The position numbers were made by a program, and so were the translations under genes. A stretch of 64,000 nt of DNA. Source: Trichobilharzia regenti. Lineage: Eukaryota > Platyhelminthes > Trematoda > Strigeidida > Schistosomatidae. The DNA lies in NCBI GenBank assembly GCA_944472135.2, contig OX235268.1:8996589-9060588 (forward strand). Direction: 5' to 3'. The notes under the pieces are model-generated. The model had not been told where the DNA came from. It saw only the letters and a list, made by a program, of their open reading frames with translations, and ran no database searches. Shown one piece after another: positions 8,955-20,639 of this stretch; position 1 is the first letter of the stretch; each line of letters opens with the position of its first letter.

Positions 8955-11900
8955 TCTGTCTGTCTGGTCTGGATTCAACATAGAACTTGGCACCGAAGTG
9001 CAGCAGTTCGAGTTGCCACGTTCCAAATAGCACACAGAGGTAGACAAGAAGATGAGTGAAGAGAATTAATAGAGTTTGACAGAAATAAGAGTGAAACAGA
9101 ATGGGTAATGGTAGAAAGGAATATGAAAGATTACAGAGATTGAATACATCTGCGCCATTGACAACGATTTTGAGCCATGTCACCTATTGTCTCCAGCCAT
9201 TGATTCCTAGAGTCCCGAGGGCCCCAACCCGGGAGTCTGCATCTCCCTACCTGACTCAGTTTAACTGTCAAGGATTTCATGGATTGATGCCATGTTTTTG
9301 TTTGGCCACCACTGGCTCTTTTCCAACCTGAACCTATATCAGCTAACAATGCCCGTCGGGGGAGGCGGTGGTTAGGCATGCGCACCACGTGACCTAGCCA
9401 TCTTAGTCTATGTAACTTTATAACCTCGTCGATTGATTTTCCCTCTTTGCCCAACACTCTACGCCTAACGTCAACATTACTTATCTTGTGAAACCACCTA
9501 ACGTGAGACAGAGATCGCAGACATCTATGATCGAAAGCAGTCAACCTTTTCATGTCTTCAACGCGTATTGGCCATGTTTCAGAGCCATAGAGAAGGACGG
9601 AGCGAACTGATGAGCAGTACACACGTCCCTTGGTTGATAACCGGATGTCACGCCTACGCCAGAGATGGTGTAAGTCAGCGAAAGCAGCTCGAGCTTTTCG
9701 GATCCGTGCTGAGATTTCATCGCCAATCAGTCCGTTGGTGCTAATACAACTTCCCAAGTAGGTGAAGTGGTCAACATGTTCTATCACTTCACTCCCTATC
9801 ACTAAGTTAGGGTTGACGTGTCCAGTCCTGTAGCAGCATCTTACATTTTGCAGGGGCGAATCGCATGCCAAACATACGAAGATTGCTGCTCAAGGTGTTC
9901 AGAAGACTCTGCATTTTGTCAGCATCCTCCCCTAACAGGACTATGTCATCTGCATATTCTAAGTCCATAAGATTATTCCCTGGTAACAAGTCGATTCCTA
10001 AGTCACTACGTTCAGTTAAGGATACTTCCATTAGCATATCTATGATGAAGTTAAACAGAAATGGGGAAAGTGGACATCCCTGTCGGACACCACTGGTTGT
10101 TACCAATTCAGATGACAATTCCCCATAAGCCCTTACACGACTACGTGAGTTTGAATAGAGTGCCTTGATTAGTGCAATGTACTTTCTTGGCACTCCCTTC
10201 ACAGTCAGACATTGCCATAGTACCTTTCGGTCCACGGAGTCGAAGGCCGCCTTCAAGTCAAGAAATATGACAATTGTTGGACGCCGAAAAGTGTGTCTAT
10301 GTTCTAGAATCTGTCGAAGAGTGAAGATATGATCTATGCACCCTCTACCTGGTCTAAAGCCTGCTTGATTTTCCCTTGTCTGTTCCTCCCGAGTTCTGCT
10401 TAGTCTATGCATGATTACTGAGCCTAGGATTTTAGAGACTATGTTCGTTAGGCTGATCCCCCTATGATTATCACACGAGGACTTGTTTCCCTTCTTGAAT
10501 ATCGGTATAATAAGTGACTTACCCCAGTCTGATGGTACTGTCTCTGATTCCCAGACTTTGCCTAGTACCTCAGTTAATCTACAAACTAGTATGTCACCCC
10601 CATATTTAAACACCTCCGGAATAATTCCGTCGGGTCCTGCCGCTTTGCCTCGTTTCAAATTACTGATAGCTTTTGTAACCTCACCTACAGACGGCGGACC
10701 AGTGTCTATATCCCATTCGGGTACGTGGTGGATGGCGGGGAGGTTCAGTGTGGCTGTAGGCAAGTTAAATTGTTCCTCAAAGTGTTCTTTCCAGCGTTCA
10801 AGGCGTCTATCCTGAGAGCTAATTAAGGAGCCATTTTTCTCAGAAATAGTCTCACTTATGAATTGCCTTCTCCCGCCCGATTCTGTGATGAGTCTAAAGA
10901 GTTGCCTAGTGTTGCCTATCGCCAATGCTTTTTCCATCTCTTTCGCCTTTGTCACCCACCACTGTTCACGGTCCTTGCGGAGACTTTTAGTAAGTTTCCT
11001 TTTGTGCAGCTTTCGCTCCTCATTGAATTCGGAGCTCGCCGGAATAAGTCTTCTAGCATCTATCAGTTCGGATGAGGCAGTCGAAATCCAGTGGTTTTTA
11101 CTCACCTTTGGATTTGTCTTATTCACAGCTTTTACAGCTGTATCTATAGCTGACTGAATATTCTTCCAGGCTTCTCCAGGGTGAGCACAGCTGTCGATTC
11201 AGATATGCGTTTAGCTAGTTCTTCCTCAAATAGGGATTTAGTTTCCTGATCGAGCTGGGGGCGTGATGGTTTTACCGCCAGCTGTTTCCTACGTCCGTTC
11301 AGTCGTAAGCACACACGAGCCCGGACCAGTGCGTGATCGGTATCTACACACGTGTTCCAGAAGGAGCGACAATCTCCTACCGACCCACGCCAACGATAGC
11401 TTATTGCTATGTGGTCTATTTGTGTCCAGCGTTGGTTTGATGATGGGGGTCGCCAGGTTAAACAGTGTCTCTCCTTGTGTTTAAAGTTAGTGCTTACAAG
11501 AAACAAATGATTATCTGAACAGAACTGTAGGAGACGGTCACCGTTGTCGGTTCGCTGGCACGGAACTCCATAGGTGCCACCGACATCCTTCTCAGATTGA
11601 CACAATTTCCCTACTTGAGCGTTGAAGTCACCAGCTAGAACGACTATATCTGAGCGTTTAGCCTTTCTCACCAAACTAGACAGCTTTTGGTAGAACTCAT
11701 CCTTCGTTTCATCCGAACTGCAGTCAGTGGGGGCGTAGGCGGAGATTACGAAAAGGCATCGGCGAGTAGTGCAGTCCTTTCTCCTTCTTACTGATCCGTT
11801 CAGACGGACAGCACACATTCGGCTATCTACCGGGATCCAGTCAAGCAATGTCTTTTCTGCCCTAGTACTCAGAGCTATCCCTACGCCAGCTAATCCCGTG

Positions 11901-12715
11901 AACTAGCTGTGGCATCTCCTGACACCCTCAAGGTGAATTTTGAAGATTCATCCTGTTGGCCAGGTGGGGTTAGGTGAATAACCACACTTGGGTCTTGTAT
12001 GCGTGTTTCTGAAACACAACATACATCAATGGCTCGAGATGCCAGGGTCTTAGCTAGTGATGCTTGTTGTCCTATTTGGCAAAGTGTCCTTACATTAAAT
12101 GCTCCTATATGAAATTGGTGGCGTGGCTTTAGGAGACTATCCGTGGTGGTTTTTTGGCTTTCGTCGTTTTTAGTGGACACAGAGTGAAGAGGGAGTGAGG
12201 AGCCATCAAGTAGAGGAGTTGCATCACTGGGGGAAGGTAAGGTAATAGAGATGAAGATGAAGACAAAGATAAGTGAGGATTAGAGAGGTTTTGTGTGCGT
12301 TTTGGATTGTGAGGGCGATTGTTACTTCCCGGCTGCCCACACCGTGGAAGTTGGTTGCGTGACCGCAGAGCCCAGGGGACAACTGCTTGAGGCCGGTCAC
12401 ACGCGGCCTGTTTTTGTTCGTTCTTTGTTGTTTTGTGTGCCTCAGTAGCATACTTATCACTCCCGCCCTGTGACACGGCAGCAGGAAGCGCGGTCGTTGT
12501 TAATCCGGGCCACGGCCGATCCGGCATGAAATTTTGTGAATTTGTTTGGATCATGGTATTGGATGAGGTAGCTGCTTTTTGTTTAACCGCTATCCAAACA
12601 ACCTGCCTGGCATGGTAGAACCTCAAGAGACATAAGTCTCAGCCAGTATAGCTTGATTAGGTCATTGCGGTGTTCAAGCCCGACCACCACGTCAAGGTAG
12701 CAGCTTTCGGTCGGG
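8955..12715 (-). mobile_element. Full-length RTE-clade retrotransposon (SR3/Perere-3-like)
   Basis: A complete insertion of 3761 bp. The 11-nt duplication CATAGAAAAAG lies at 8944-8954 and again at 12716-12726. On the minus strand the element has a 5' UTR starting in CCCGACCGAAAGCTGC, an N-terminal extension, an apurinic-type endonuclease, a reverse transcriptase, a C-terminal domain and a CAGACAGAC-type 3' tail at about 8955-8970. It is inserted in opposite orientation into a PLE RT (8806-8954 and 12716 onward). Truncated relatives lie at 14902-15002, 19215-20042, 21340-22852 and 62042-62513. RTE membership follows from layout and motifs; SR3/Perere-3 kinship is inferred. Confidence 0.9.
9131..12626 (-). 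pseudogene. Endonuclease/reverse transcriptase polyprotein of the RTE, frameshifted
   Basis: Four consecutive minus-strand frames make up one polyprotein. 12626-12129 is an N-terminal low-complexity region. 12180-11890 starts the endonuclease (FNVRTLCQIGQQ, SETRIQD). 11848-11144 continues it with LAGDFNAQVG, WTQIDHIAI and DTDHALV, the expected metal-binding and catalytic motifs. 11126-9807 is RT with AAGPDGI, FLDLKAAFDSVDR, VRQGCPLSPFLF and the active site EYADDIVLL. 9871-9131 is the C-terminal domain ([20 protein letters not shown]). Frame changes at about 12150, 11880, 11180 and 9850 break the protein. Key catalytic motifs are intact, suggesting recent decay. Confidence 0.88.
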
Positions 12716-14340
12716 CATAGAAAAAGTACTTGGATAGGACAATGTTATGCACATTTTCACAGCTTTGATCCTCTCCAGTACAATAGAAATTTAGTAAAGA
12801 CCCTCAGCCACAGAGTTAGTTAGAGCTATATGCTCAGAAGAAGTAACTGAGGATCAATTAGGCGTTGTATATGATACTTCGATTGATCGAAAATAGCTAT
12901 CCCGACAAATTTATCAGGAAACATATGACTAATAAAGCTGAAGAGGACTACACTTAGAAAGATTGACCCAGGTAAGTTAAATAACCTTTTTAGCTCAGCC
13001 AAGCATTGCATTCACTTGCATGTAATCATCACACAATACGGTGAGTGGGACAGGTTGAGAGTATTAGAAAGTATTATAGTTAGGTGGAGAAACAGGGGGG
13101 CGGAGCTTGATTACTGAATCTTTGTTTATCGATTTAACACCGGGCAAGTGCAACGCCTATACCTGGAGATATGGAACGTGACAGCAAACAACAAGGAGAA
13201 GTGGGAAAGAGAGAGGGAGAGAAATGGGGAAAATATATGAAAGAAATATTGTAAAGCTGTGTGACTAAAGTGACAAAACCTATGATTCATGTGACCGTGA
13301 AGGATAAGCTACCACTGCTGGCCTCATCAGTGTGTATTTATCAATTCACCTGCTCGTGTGGAGCCAGGTATGTTGGCCGTACCCAGCGTTCGCTTTCCAA
13401 GCGTATCACCGAACATTTACCAGCATGATTTTACAAAGGAGAAAAACGATGTCCCCACAGCTCCATCTTAGAACATCTAATAGAATCTGGACACCAAGCT
13501 ACACCCCAAACAAACTTCAAAGTCGTCTACAGAGTAAGAAGTAGTCTTCCTAAAGGTGTACGAATCAGACTTCTTCAAACTGAAGATGCAATGGCGATTC
13601 ACTTGCTAAGTCCTGAACTCTGCATACAGAAGAAGTTCGTTCAATCATTGCACTCGCGATGGACGTAATCCATCTTATTACCCGACAAGTAAATTCTACC
13701 TAATCTATTTTTCTTCTGTCTCTTTATTAGTATCGTTTTGTCTTCTCAATTGTAATATTTTACATTTTCAACTTTCTTGTTCTCTACCCCCACCCGGTTT
13801 AATTTCTACACCTCACTACCACTGTTACTTACTTGACCAACGCTCAATTTCTAGTCATATATGTTACGTCATCCAACCTAGTTGCTCAATTGTAGTTCTA
13901 ATTTAAATAGCATTATTATCTACCCCACTTCTACTTAGTCTCTACCTGTAATTACCTGTGTTGCTAACCTGACCTAACTTGAAATATTTTAGTCAATTAT
14001 ATTACGTCATCTGACTTACTAACTCAATCTTACTTTAGTTGCTGTCCAATTAACCTTGTTTCTATATTAGATCATTCTTGTACTACCTGATCAATTATCT
14101 AAACTTGACAAACCTCATGTACACACACACAAAATGATTTATGTAAAAATGCGATTGTACCACTATGTGTATGAATTCGCTGTCGAACAAAAGTGTCTCT
14201 TCGCTGAACGTCTTCTCTTTTTCATAAAGTGACATCGTTATGAGTTGCAATAATTTGTTCTCGAAACCTTGTCGTCTAGTTATTAATACTGCGTCATCAC
14301 TGTATGTGTGATATTTAAAATAAACTTATCTTACGTGGAA
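12716..14340 (+). mobile_element. PLE: RT end, GIY-YIG endonuclease and 3' UTR
   Basis: Resumes the PLE interrupted at 8954. The first part (12716-12965) reads STWIGQ, FDPLQYNRNLVKTLSHRV and YPDKFI with stops. About 12990-13300 shows no homology and may be another insertion. The endonuclease follows at 13325-13668: VCIYQFTCSCGARYVGRTQR, EHLIESGHQ, LCIQKKFVQSLHSRWT, with one frameshift near 13425. GIY-YIG nucleases nick DNA for PLE integration. The 3' UTR to about 14340 has an imperfect duplication of roughly 135 nt (motif TTACGTCATC at about 13865 and 14005). Confidence 0.75.
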
Positions 14341-14893
14341 TTAAATTTCACCACCACAATGTCCGAGTTCTCCATATGTATTATTGATATAAGTATAAAA
14401 CTTGGGCACTGTGGTGGTAGAGTATAACTCCATTATGGATAAGATTTTTCTATGATAAACTGTCACACAGTGGTGCTATACAGTAATATTCACTGATGTC
14501 CACCTTTCGAGCACAAACTATTGCCACTCATAAATCATATCGAGTTACTCACACAACTTTTTTCCTTCATTTATATACATGTGTGGAATTGATGATTAGA
14601 CATTTGAATAAAAATCAGTAATATGGGATAATGTAAATTCAGAAATGATAATGTGAGTGTTATTGATCAAATACAATCAGATGGGAAATAAGACGAGTGT
14701 TTTTATAGTCATAATAAGTAACTTGTTATAATGTACTTGAATTGAAATAGAATGTTGAGATTATTTATTATCCTCCTCTGATTTGACTGACTGACTGGTG
14801 GTAATAATATCTTCCATACATATTTCTGGTATTTGCATTGAGTCATTTCTGTTGCATGTGTTGTATTGAGTGTAGACTCAATTAACCAGACAG
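14341..14893. other. No gene seen
   Basis: AT-rich sequence without recognisable coding or repeat structure. Confidence 0.4.
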
Positions 14894-14901
14894 GATTCAG
14901 T

Positions 14902-15002
14902 CTGTCTGTCTGTCTGTTTTCGACATAGAACTTTGCACAAATGTGCGGAAGTTCAAGTCGCCACATTCCGTGTAGCACGCGAAGCAAGAGAAGAAAGTAC
15001 AA
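14902..15002 (-). mobile_element. 101-bp 3' stub of the CAGA-tailed RTE
   Basis: Only the 3' UTR end of the RTE family is present: on the minus strand CGCGTGCTACACGG, ACTTCCGCACATTTGTG, then GTCGAAAACAGACAGACAG. It is flanked by GATTCAGT at 14894-14901 and 15003-15010, an 8-nt target duplication. This is an extreme 5' truncation typical of target-primed reverse transcription. Confidence 0.85.
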
Positions 15003-15014
15003 GATTCAGTAATC

Positions 15015-15790
15015 AATCTCTCTCGCTCTCCACCTATCTAGATTACTTTTTCGAATTTTAACCCTCTCCCACCAGCCTATTGTGTGGTTGTGTGTTAATG
15101 CATGCAGTGCAATGTAGTGCTGAACTTTTTTCTAAATTACTTATCTTTTCACGGTCAACCATTCTTACCTTAGCCAATAAATCCTTATGTTCCGACAATC
15201 TGATTATCCCCACCCGATCTACTAGTTTGATCCATATAGTTGACTTAACTCACAGTCATTGTAGGATATTTTGTAAATTATATTGTTTTGTTTAATTGGG
15301 TCTACCGAGTTCTCCATTCGCCTTAGTTTCTCACATTGTACTACTGTAACATCAGAAGACAAGGGCCAGGCAACAGATCGTTTATTTTGGAAATCAACAC
15401 ATATTTATATATATTTTCATGTACATTATTATAGATTATTGTTAGGGGAAAAACACAGTCCTCTGATTGGTTGTTTCTTACAGAAAGCTAACTCTGTATC
15501 TCTTTATGACTGTTTCTTGAATGTCAGGTCATCTATATATGTTAACTGTATCCGCCTACGCAAAGCCTTTGTTCTCATTTTTCTCACGACGAATATTGGG
15601 GACATAAAGATCGAAGTAAATTACTGTCCACCAATATTTTGACTAACAGCCAGCTCTCTCACACACACACACTATAACATACAATTTCAGTAATCAGTAA
15701 TGAAGAACTTTATTTAAAAAATGAGGTTTTATTTCATCTTAATAATCTCTCTAGTAATTGTTCTTTTATTATTTTCCTCCTCATGTCCAC
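15015..15790. other. Intronic sequence with a dispersed repeat
   Basis: About 15350-15500 (GAAGACAAGGGCCAGGCAAC then AGATCGTTTATTTTGG, AAATCAACAC) matches the reverse complement of about 27150-27245, an uncharacterised dispersed repeat. Nothing else is recognised up to the fructose-bisphosphatase exon. Confidence 0.5.
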
Positions 15791-15797
15791 CAATTAG

Positions 15798-15935
15798 GCA
15801 ATTGGAGAATTTATCCTAACACATCCTAATATTCGTATAAAACCACGTGGAAATATTTATTCAATTAATGAAGGTTATGCTAGCCTATGGGATAAAGCAA
15901 TTACAGAGTATGTGAAAAGAAAAAAATTCCCAGAA
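15798..15935 (+). CDS. fbp: Fructose-1,6-bisphosphatase, internal exon
   Basis: Exon of 138 nt, phase 0, preceded by a pyrimidine-rich tract with acceptor CCAATTAG and followed by donor GTAAGT. It encodes [19 protein letters not shown] then [19 protein letters not shown], ending KFPE. The family hydrolyses fructose-1,6-bisphosphate to fructose-6-phosphate in cytosolic gluconeogenesis. The N-E-G-Y segment carries the Asn and Tyr (Asn212/Tyr215 in vertebrate numbering) that contact substrate phosphate. Upstream exons with the metal-binding DPLDGSSN motif are not visible, so they probably lie before the window, implying an intron longer than 15.7 kb. The exon lies between two inverted RTE copies (5430-6672 and 16003-17165). 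Confidence 0.93.
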
Positions 15936-16002
15936 GTAAGTTATTATTATTATTATTATTACTATTGCTGTATTGAAATACTATCAGTTTGCGGACTGTT
16001 TA

Positions 16003-17165
16003 TTGTTATTATTATTCCTTTTGATTCCTAGAGGAACATAGGACTTCAGCCGCGCGTCTCCATTGCGTTCGGTTCTCTGCAAGAGTTTTCACCTGGCTCC
16101 AAGTCTGCTCACATGCTTTCATCTCCTCTTCACATGACCTCCTCCAAGTCACCCTCACACTGACGAACAACTCGCTACTTCGCTATTCGGGTTCCGCTCG
16201 AGCAATGGCTTGTCTAGTGATGTCACTTGATGGTTTCCTCAGAATATGGTCAATCCACCTCCGTTTCCTCTTGTTTATTTGTTGCACAATCGGTTCCTGA
16301 TGGGTTGGTTCGCTCCCAGAGATCCATATTGCCGATCTTTTCTGGCTGGCCATCTTATCTTGAGTATTGAGCGAAGGCTCTTTATGACGCGCCAAGTCTC
16401 TGATCCGTATAGTCGCACTGACTGACTTCACATTAGAGTTGAAAATCCGGATCTTATTTTTGATGTTGAGTTCTGTTGACCTCCACACAGACCTGAGAGT
16501 AATGAAAGCCTGTTTTGCCTTCCCGATTCTGGTTTTGATATCCTCGTGAATTCCGTCCGCCTGTGGTTGAAACGATGCATCCCAGGTAGGTAGGTGAAGG
16601 AGGTTGTTTCTTTCAGGTTCCTCCCATTTATGCTAGCTGATTGTTGTCTGTTGTTGTTGTTGTTGCTGGTGGTGGTGTTGGCCAGGAATCTTCATCACCT
16701 ACCTCTGGTTTCTCTATGTTCACCTGAAGGATGTCCTATCTTCTCTGGATGCTTTTTCTGCGAACTTGTTGCTCTTCACTTGCATATCTTCCAGTGTTTG
16801 TGGGAAATAAGACATATATCGCATCGGCGAAGTCCAGATCCCCTAAGTTGATTTTGTGTGAGTCCATTTTATGCCTGTTTCCTCGCTTCCCGCTGCGTGT
16901 TTGTCGCATTATCCAATCTACTGCAATCAGGAAAATCATTGGCAATAGTAGGCAGCCAACCAGCCTTTTCTTACTCCCGTCTTCACTTATTCGAAGGATT
17001 CCGTAAGTTTCCCGCTGTCGATTACCTGGCATGCAGCATTTTCATACAATTGTTGGATGAGATGTATCATTGTCGATGGCACCCCTTGGTAGTAGCGAAG
17101 TAGTTGACAAATCACCTCACGATCGACGCTGCGCTATCGAAGGCCTTTTCAAAGTCGATGAAATA
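16003..17165 (-). mobile_element. SR2-like RTE, 3' half, inverted twin of 5430-6672
   Basis: On the minus strand this is the same truncated RTE as at 5430-6672, from the DFEKAFDSAASIVR region to the 3' end. The in-frame TAA before GVRKGW, the FADAIYVL change at the catalytic box and the frame after RRKSIQRR are all shared. Only scattered differences are seen by eye (roughly 1-2 percent). It lies in the long fructose-bisphosphatase intron, directly 3' of the next RTE copy at 17285. Confidence 0.88.
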
Positions 17166-17284
17166 CTTGTAAGAATAATAATTTGAGCATCCAGTGTGTG
17201 TACGAAGACGGAAAATCAAAAGAAGATCTTTTTTCTGAACGTTTCTCTGTGTAAGCCGCCACAGCTTCTTCTTCAGCAGAATTG

Positions 17285-18297
17285 CTCGAATTTTATTATA
17301 TTATTTTTCCCTTGGGTTCCTAGTGGAACATAGGGCTTCAACTGCACTTTTCCACTTGTTTCTGTCTTCTGCTGTACGTTTCGCCTGCATCCATGTTAGT
17401 CCATACTGTTTCAACTCCTCTTCACACGATCTCCTCCATGTCACCCTTACACCGACGTCCCACTCGCCACTTTCCTTTCGGGTTCCACTCGAGCAATGGC
17501 CTGATGCGCGATGTCACCTAGTGGTCTCCTCAGCGAGTGTCCAATCCATCTCCACTTTCTCCTGCATATTTGTTGGCTGGCGATTGATTGGTTCTTGTTT
17601 TGTTTGTTCCTATAGTTTCTTGTTGGTGATTCTTTCTGGCCATTTGATCTTCAGTATAGAGCCAGCGAAGACCGCTGTTGTTGATAAATGTCTGCAATAG
17701 GCTGTTAGAAATATTCCTTCTGACCCGCCAAGTTTCTGATCCGTATAGAAGAACTGACTGACTTGACGTTTGTATTGAAAATCCGACCGAATTTTGTTGT
17801 TCATTCTGGCTGAGTGACGAAGATTTCCAGATTAGTTTGAGGTTGATGAATGTGTTTCTCGCTCGCCTTCCCGATTATCTCCCGATTTGACATCGTCGTC
17901 CGTTCCTTCTCTTGTGGTTGAGACAATGCTCCCTAGATAGGTGAGTGAATGAAGTCACCTGTTTCAAATCCCTCCCATTGATGGTGATTGACGCTGGACG
18001 TTGCTGTTGTTGTTGTTGATGGTGGTGATGGTTGGTTATTTTCATAACCTCCGTTTTGTTTATGTTCATCACCTGGAGTCCTGTCTTCGCCGGCTCCTTC
18101 TTCGACCAGTTTGTCGGTCGGTTTTCACTTGTAAGTCTTCGATTTTGTGACACTGACATCAAACATAAATCATCGCTGCGCGAAATCCAGGTCTTCTAGG
18201 TTCTTCACGTCGTTCCAGGATATCCCTGTCTTCTCGTTTCCCACTCACTGTCTGACGCATAATCCAGCCCGCCACAATTAGGAATATCATTGGTGTA
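17285..18297 (-). mobile_element. SR2-like RTE, 3' third
   Basis: A second SR2-type copy in the same orientation, about 120 nt from the previous one. Minus-strand reading: SVSQNRRLTSENRPTNWSKK, KTEVMKI with a His-rich and Gln-rich tract, PASITINGRDLKQVTSFTHL, then the C-terminal region. It is close to 35620-36598 (+). The open end near 18297 lies in the RT domain, within the stretch equivalent to NDIPNCGGLDYAS. Confidence 0.85.
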
Positions 18298-18594
18298 CAA
18301 GCTGTATAATCGTATGTATATATATATGGTTTTTAAGAAGTCTTATCCGGTGAGGGAATTGAATCATAGGTGGAAATGCATAAAATAATAATAATAATAG
18401 TAGGTAGTATGAAATGCAATTAAAATTAGAATGTTTGTGATTATAATCATAGTTAAATGTGTGAAGTGGCAAAACAATTGATGTCTTATATAGAATAATT
18501 CATAAGGTGTATAGAACTTCAAAAGGGGTGTGAAATTATTGGCTTAGTAGGCAAATAGAATAGGAAAAAGATTGGTTTTTAGGTTTTTTTTTGT
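18298..18594. other. No gene seen
   Basis: AT-rich spacer with a (TA) stretch near 18315. Confidence 0.4.
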
Positions 18595-18960
18595 TAGATT
18601 AGTTGGGGCATTTCATCATGAGCTGACATTGGTTAGAAAACCAGCTACACATCCCACGAATGGGTTCGAACCCAGGACCTTCCGATTACAAGCAGAGCTC
18701 GGATTACAATTCAGTCACTGGGATCCGATCTAGTGGTTCATGAATTCCAGCTTCTTCCACTTCTCCATTTATATAGCGGCTGAATAGTCTGCTAACTCGC
18801 CTTGTAACTGGTAGGTCTTGTGGAGATGTGTACTACTGAAGAGTCCTAAACTAGGCTGACTTAACAGCTACCCAATACTCCCTACAGGTGGTTTCCCCAA
18901 TGGTTCTCTAACTGATGTCAACTTGTGAACAAACCTGTAAACACTTCACCGTGACTGGTG
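18595..18960. mobile_element. SINE family B, inverted composite
   Basis: The left half (18610-18760) is a minus-strand tRNA-like unit with B box GGGTTCGAACCC (rc of about 18663-18675) and TGACTGAATTG in the A-box position. The right half (18765-18930) is the same family in plus orientation (TAGCGGCTGAATAGTCTG, AAACTAGGCTGACTTAACAGC, GGTTCTCTAACTGATGTCAAC). The result is a head-to-head composite like those at 25196-25575 and 39176-39551. A hammerhead core follows at 18965-19025. Confidence 0.65.
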
Positions 18961-18964
18961 GTGA

Positions 18965-19025
18965 CTAGCAATGGGATCCAAGATGTGCATATTTCGTCCT
19001 TTTCGTGACTCATCAGCCCAATGTA
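18965..19025 (-). ncRNA. Hammerhead ribozyme candidate (schistosome alpha-SINE type)
   Basis: Minus strand: CTGATGA (rc of 19010-19016), stem II GTC-ACGAAAAG-GAC, then GAAA (rc of 18992-18995), then a short helix III ATATGCACAT and the cleavage triplet ATC (rc of 18982-18984), with TTGGATCCC as the 3' helix I strand. The invariant core CUGAUGA/GAAA is complete. Helix I beside the core is poor (GGG opposite TTG). Hammerhead ribozymes are known from schistosome alpha repeats, SINE-like elements with pol III boxes; this one sits beside a tRNA-derived SINE. The core is convincing, but activity is doubtful. Confidence 0.6.
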
Positions 19026-19214
19026 TCTTCATTCCAAGTGAGTGATGATAGTGTTCTCATTGAAACTCAAACATTCATCGTTTCAAACGTCAAAGTCCTG
19101 TCCACTTGGCCACGACAGTTTACCTCCTGTGTAAGGCGTGTTAGTTGTTATTACTTTGCTCATTCTGGATTTTCACTTCTAGTTAAAATCAACCAGAATA
19201 ACTTCATTTTAATC

Positions 19215-20042
19215 CTTAGACATCACAGGGAGTGGATGCATCTGTGCCAGCCATTGAGAACGGTTTTGAGGCATAACACCAATTGTCTCCAGTCGTCATT
19301 GCTTCTTACCATTCGGAAGACCTCAACCAGGCTGAAAGTATATACTTCCGTGACTGGCTTAAACTAACTGTTATGGATTTCATTGACCGGTGCCACGTTT
19401 TGGTTTGGCCACTGCTAACTCTTTTCCAGCCTGACCCTATGTCAGCTAACATTGCCCGTTGTCGAAGAAGGCGATGACTAGACATACGTAACACATGTCC
19501 TAACCATCTCAGTCGATGTAATTTCACAGCCTCGTCGATTGATTTCCCCTCCTTACCTAGCACTGAACACCTAACCTCAATATTGCTCACCCTATCATAC
19601 CACCTTAAATAGGAAATAGAACGCAAAAATCTAAGGTCAAACATTGCTACCTAGCGGTTTCATGTCTTCCATTTCCAGTGGTCGTGTCTCACATCCATAA
19701 AGGTGAACGGGACGAGCTGCTTAGTAATTGACACATCCTTTTATTGATAAACAGTAGGATATCACGTCTACTAAACCAGATATGGCGTAAGTTGGCAAAT
19801 GCCAAACGAATTTTCTCTATCTATGCTAAGATTTTGTCATTAATAAAACCTCTGGGGCTGATACACCCCTCCCCCAAATAAATAAATTGGTTAACACTTT
19901 ACCACTTCACTCGCAATCTTTAATCAAGGGTTCAATGTAGTCCAGTTGTGTAGCATCATCTTACATTTGACGGAAGAAAATCGTATTTCAAACATTCGCA
20001 GATTGCTGCTCAAGGTAGTAAGAGGACTCTATATTTTGTCAG
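19215..20042 (-). mobile_element. CAGA-tailed RTE, C-terminal fragment
   Basis: The minus frame 19644-19306 reads SNIEVRCSVLGKEGKSIDEA and [20 protein letters not shown], matching the C-terminal domain of the full-length copy at 8955-12715. Upstream to 20042 more of the same element is present in broken frames (sequence equivalent to SRNLRMFGIR near 19990-20040). The 3' CAGA tail is missing. Confidence 0.8.
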
Positions 20043-20361
20043 GGAAAACTGGATATTTGTTTCCTCCTATTATTGAGACTCTTCTACAGCGCGAACCCTT
20101 GACGTCTTTAGCCGTCAAATCCATAGCCTTCGGGTTACTCAGCCAATCTCGTTGACCACCCAGAGATACCTAGGCTGGAATTCAGTGACCTGCGAATTCA
20201 ATCTTCAGTTGATTATTAACTGCTGGAAGGGTGTCCTGAATCTATAGTGAGAAGTCGCAACCATCAGTCAAGTCCGCCATGTCAAGGTGAAGGGGATACC
20301 TATCGAAGACATCATTGGTAAAAGGATTGTGATATATCTCGACAAATGTAGAATCTGTGGG

Positions 20362-20570
20362 TCATAGAACTTCGGCCTTACAAGGCCGAATGGTCAGTGA
20401 GCTTGGTGTCATAAGCTGAAGGTCGTGGGTTCAGTCGCTAGTGGGGAGTCGTGTGGGACACTGAGGAAGAGTACCAAAATAAGATGAAATAGCTGTCTAG
20501 TGTTCCCGGGTTTTCAGTAATTTCTCTAACTGATGTTGATTCATGACGCAAGTCTAATAATTGAAATATG
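20362..20570 (+). mobile_element. SINE family B, plus orientation
   Basis: A tRNA-like head (GGCCGAATGGTCAGTGAGC, GGTCGTGGGTTCAGTC) followed by a family B body ending TTCTCTAACTGATGTTGATTC. Diverged. Confidence 0.55.
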
Positions 20571-20639
20571 AATATTTTATCAACAATAAGGATGAAAAAG
20601 GGAGGCAATCTGTGATAACACGAATAACGAAGAACAGTA

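Noticed and set aside
9865..11157. Plus-strand frames over the RTE
   Set aside because: Antisense shadows of the reverse transcriptase.
13320..13360. Reverse-strand CTGATGAGG at the PLE endonuclease start
   Set aside because: No GAAA at proper distance; the bases are coding on the plus strand.
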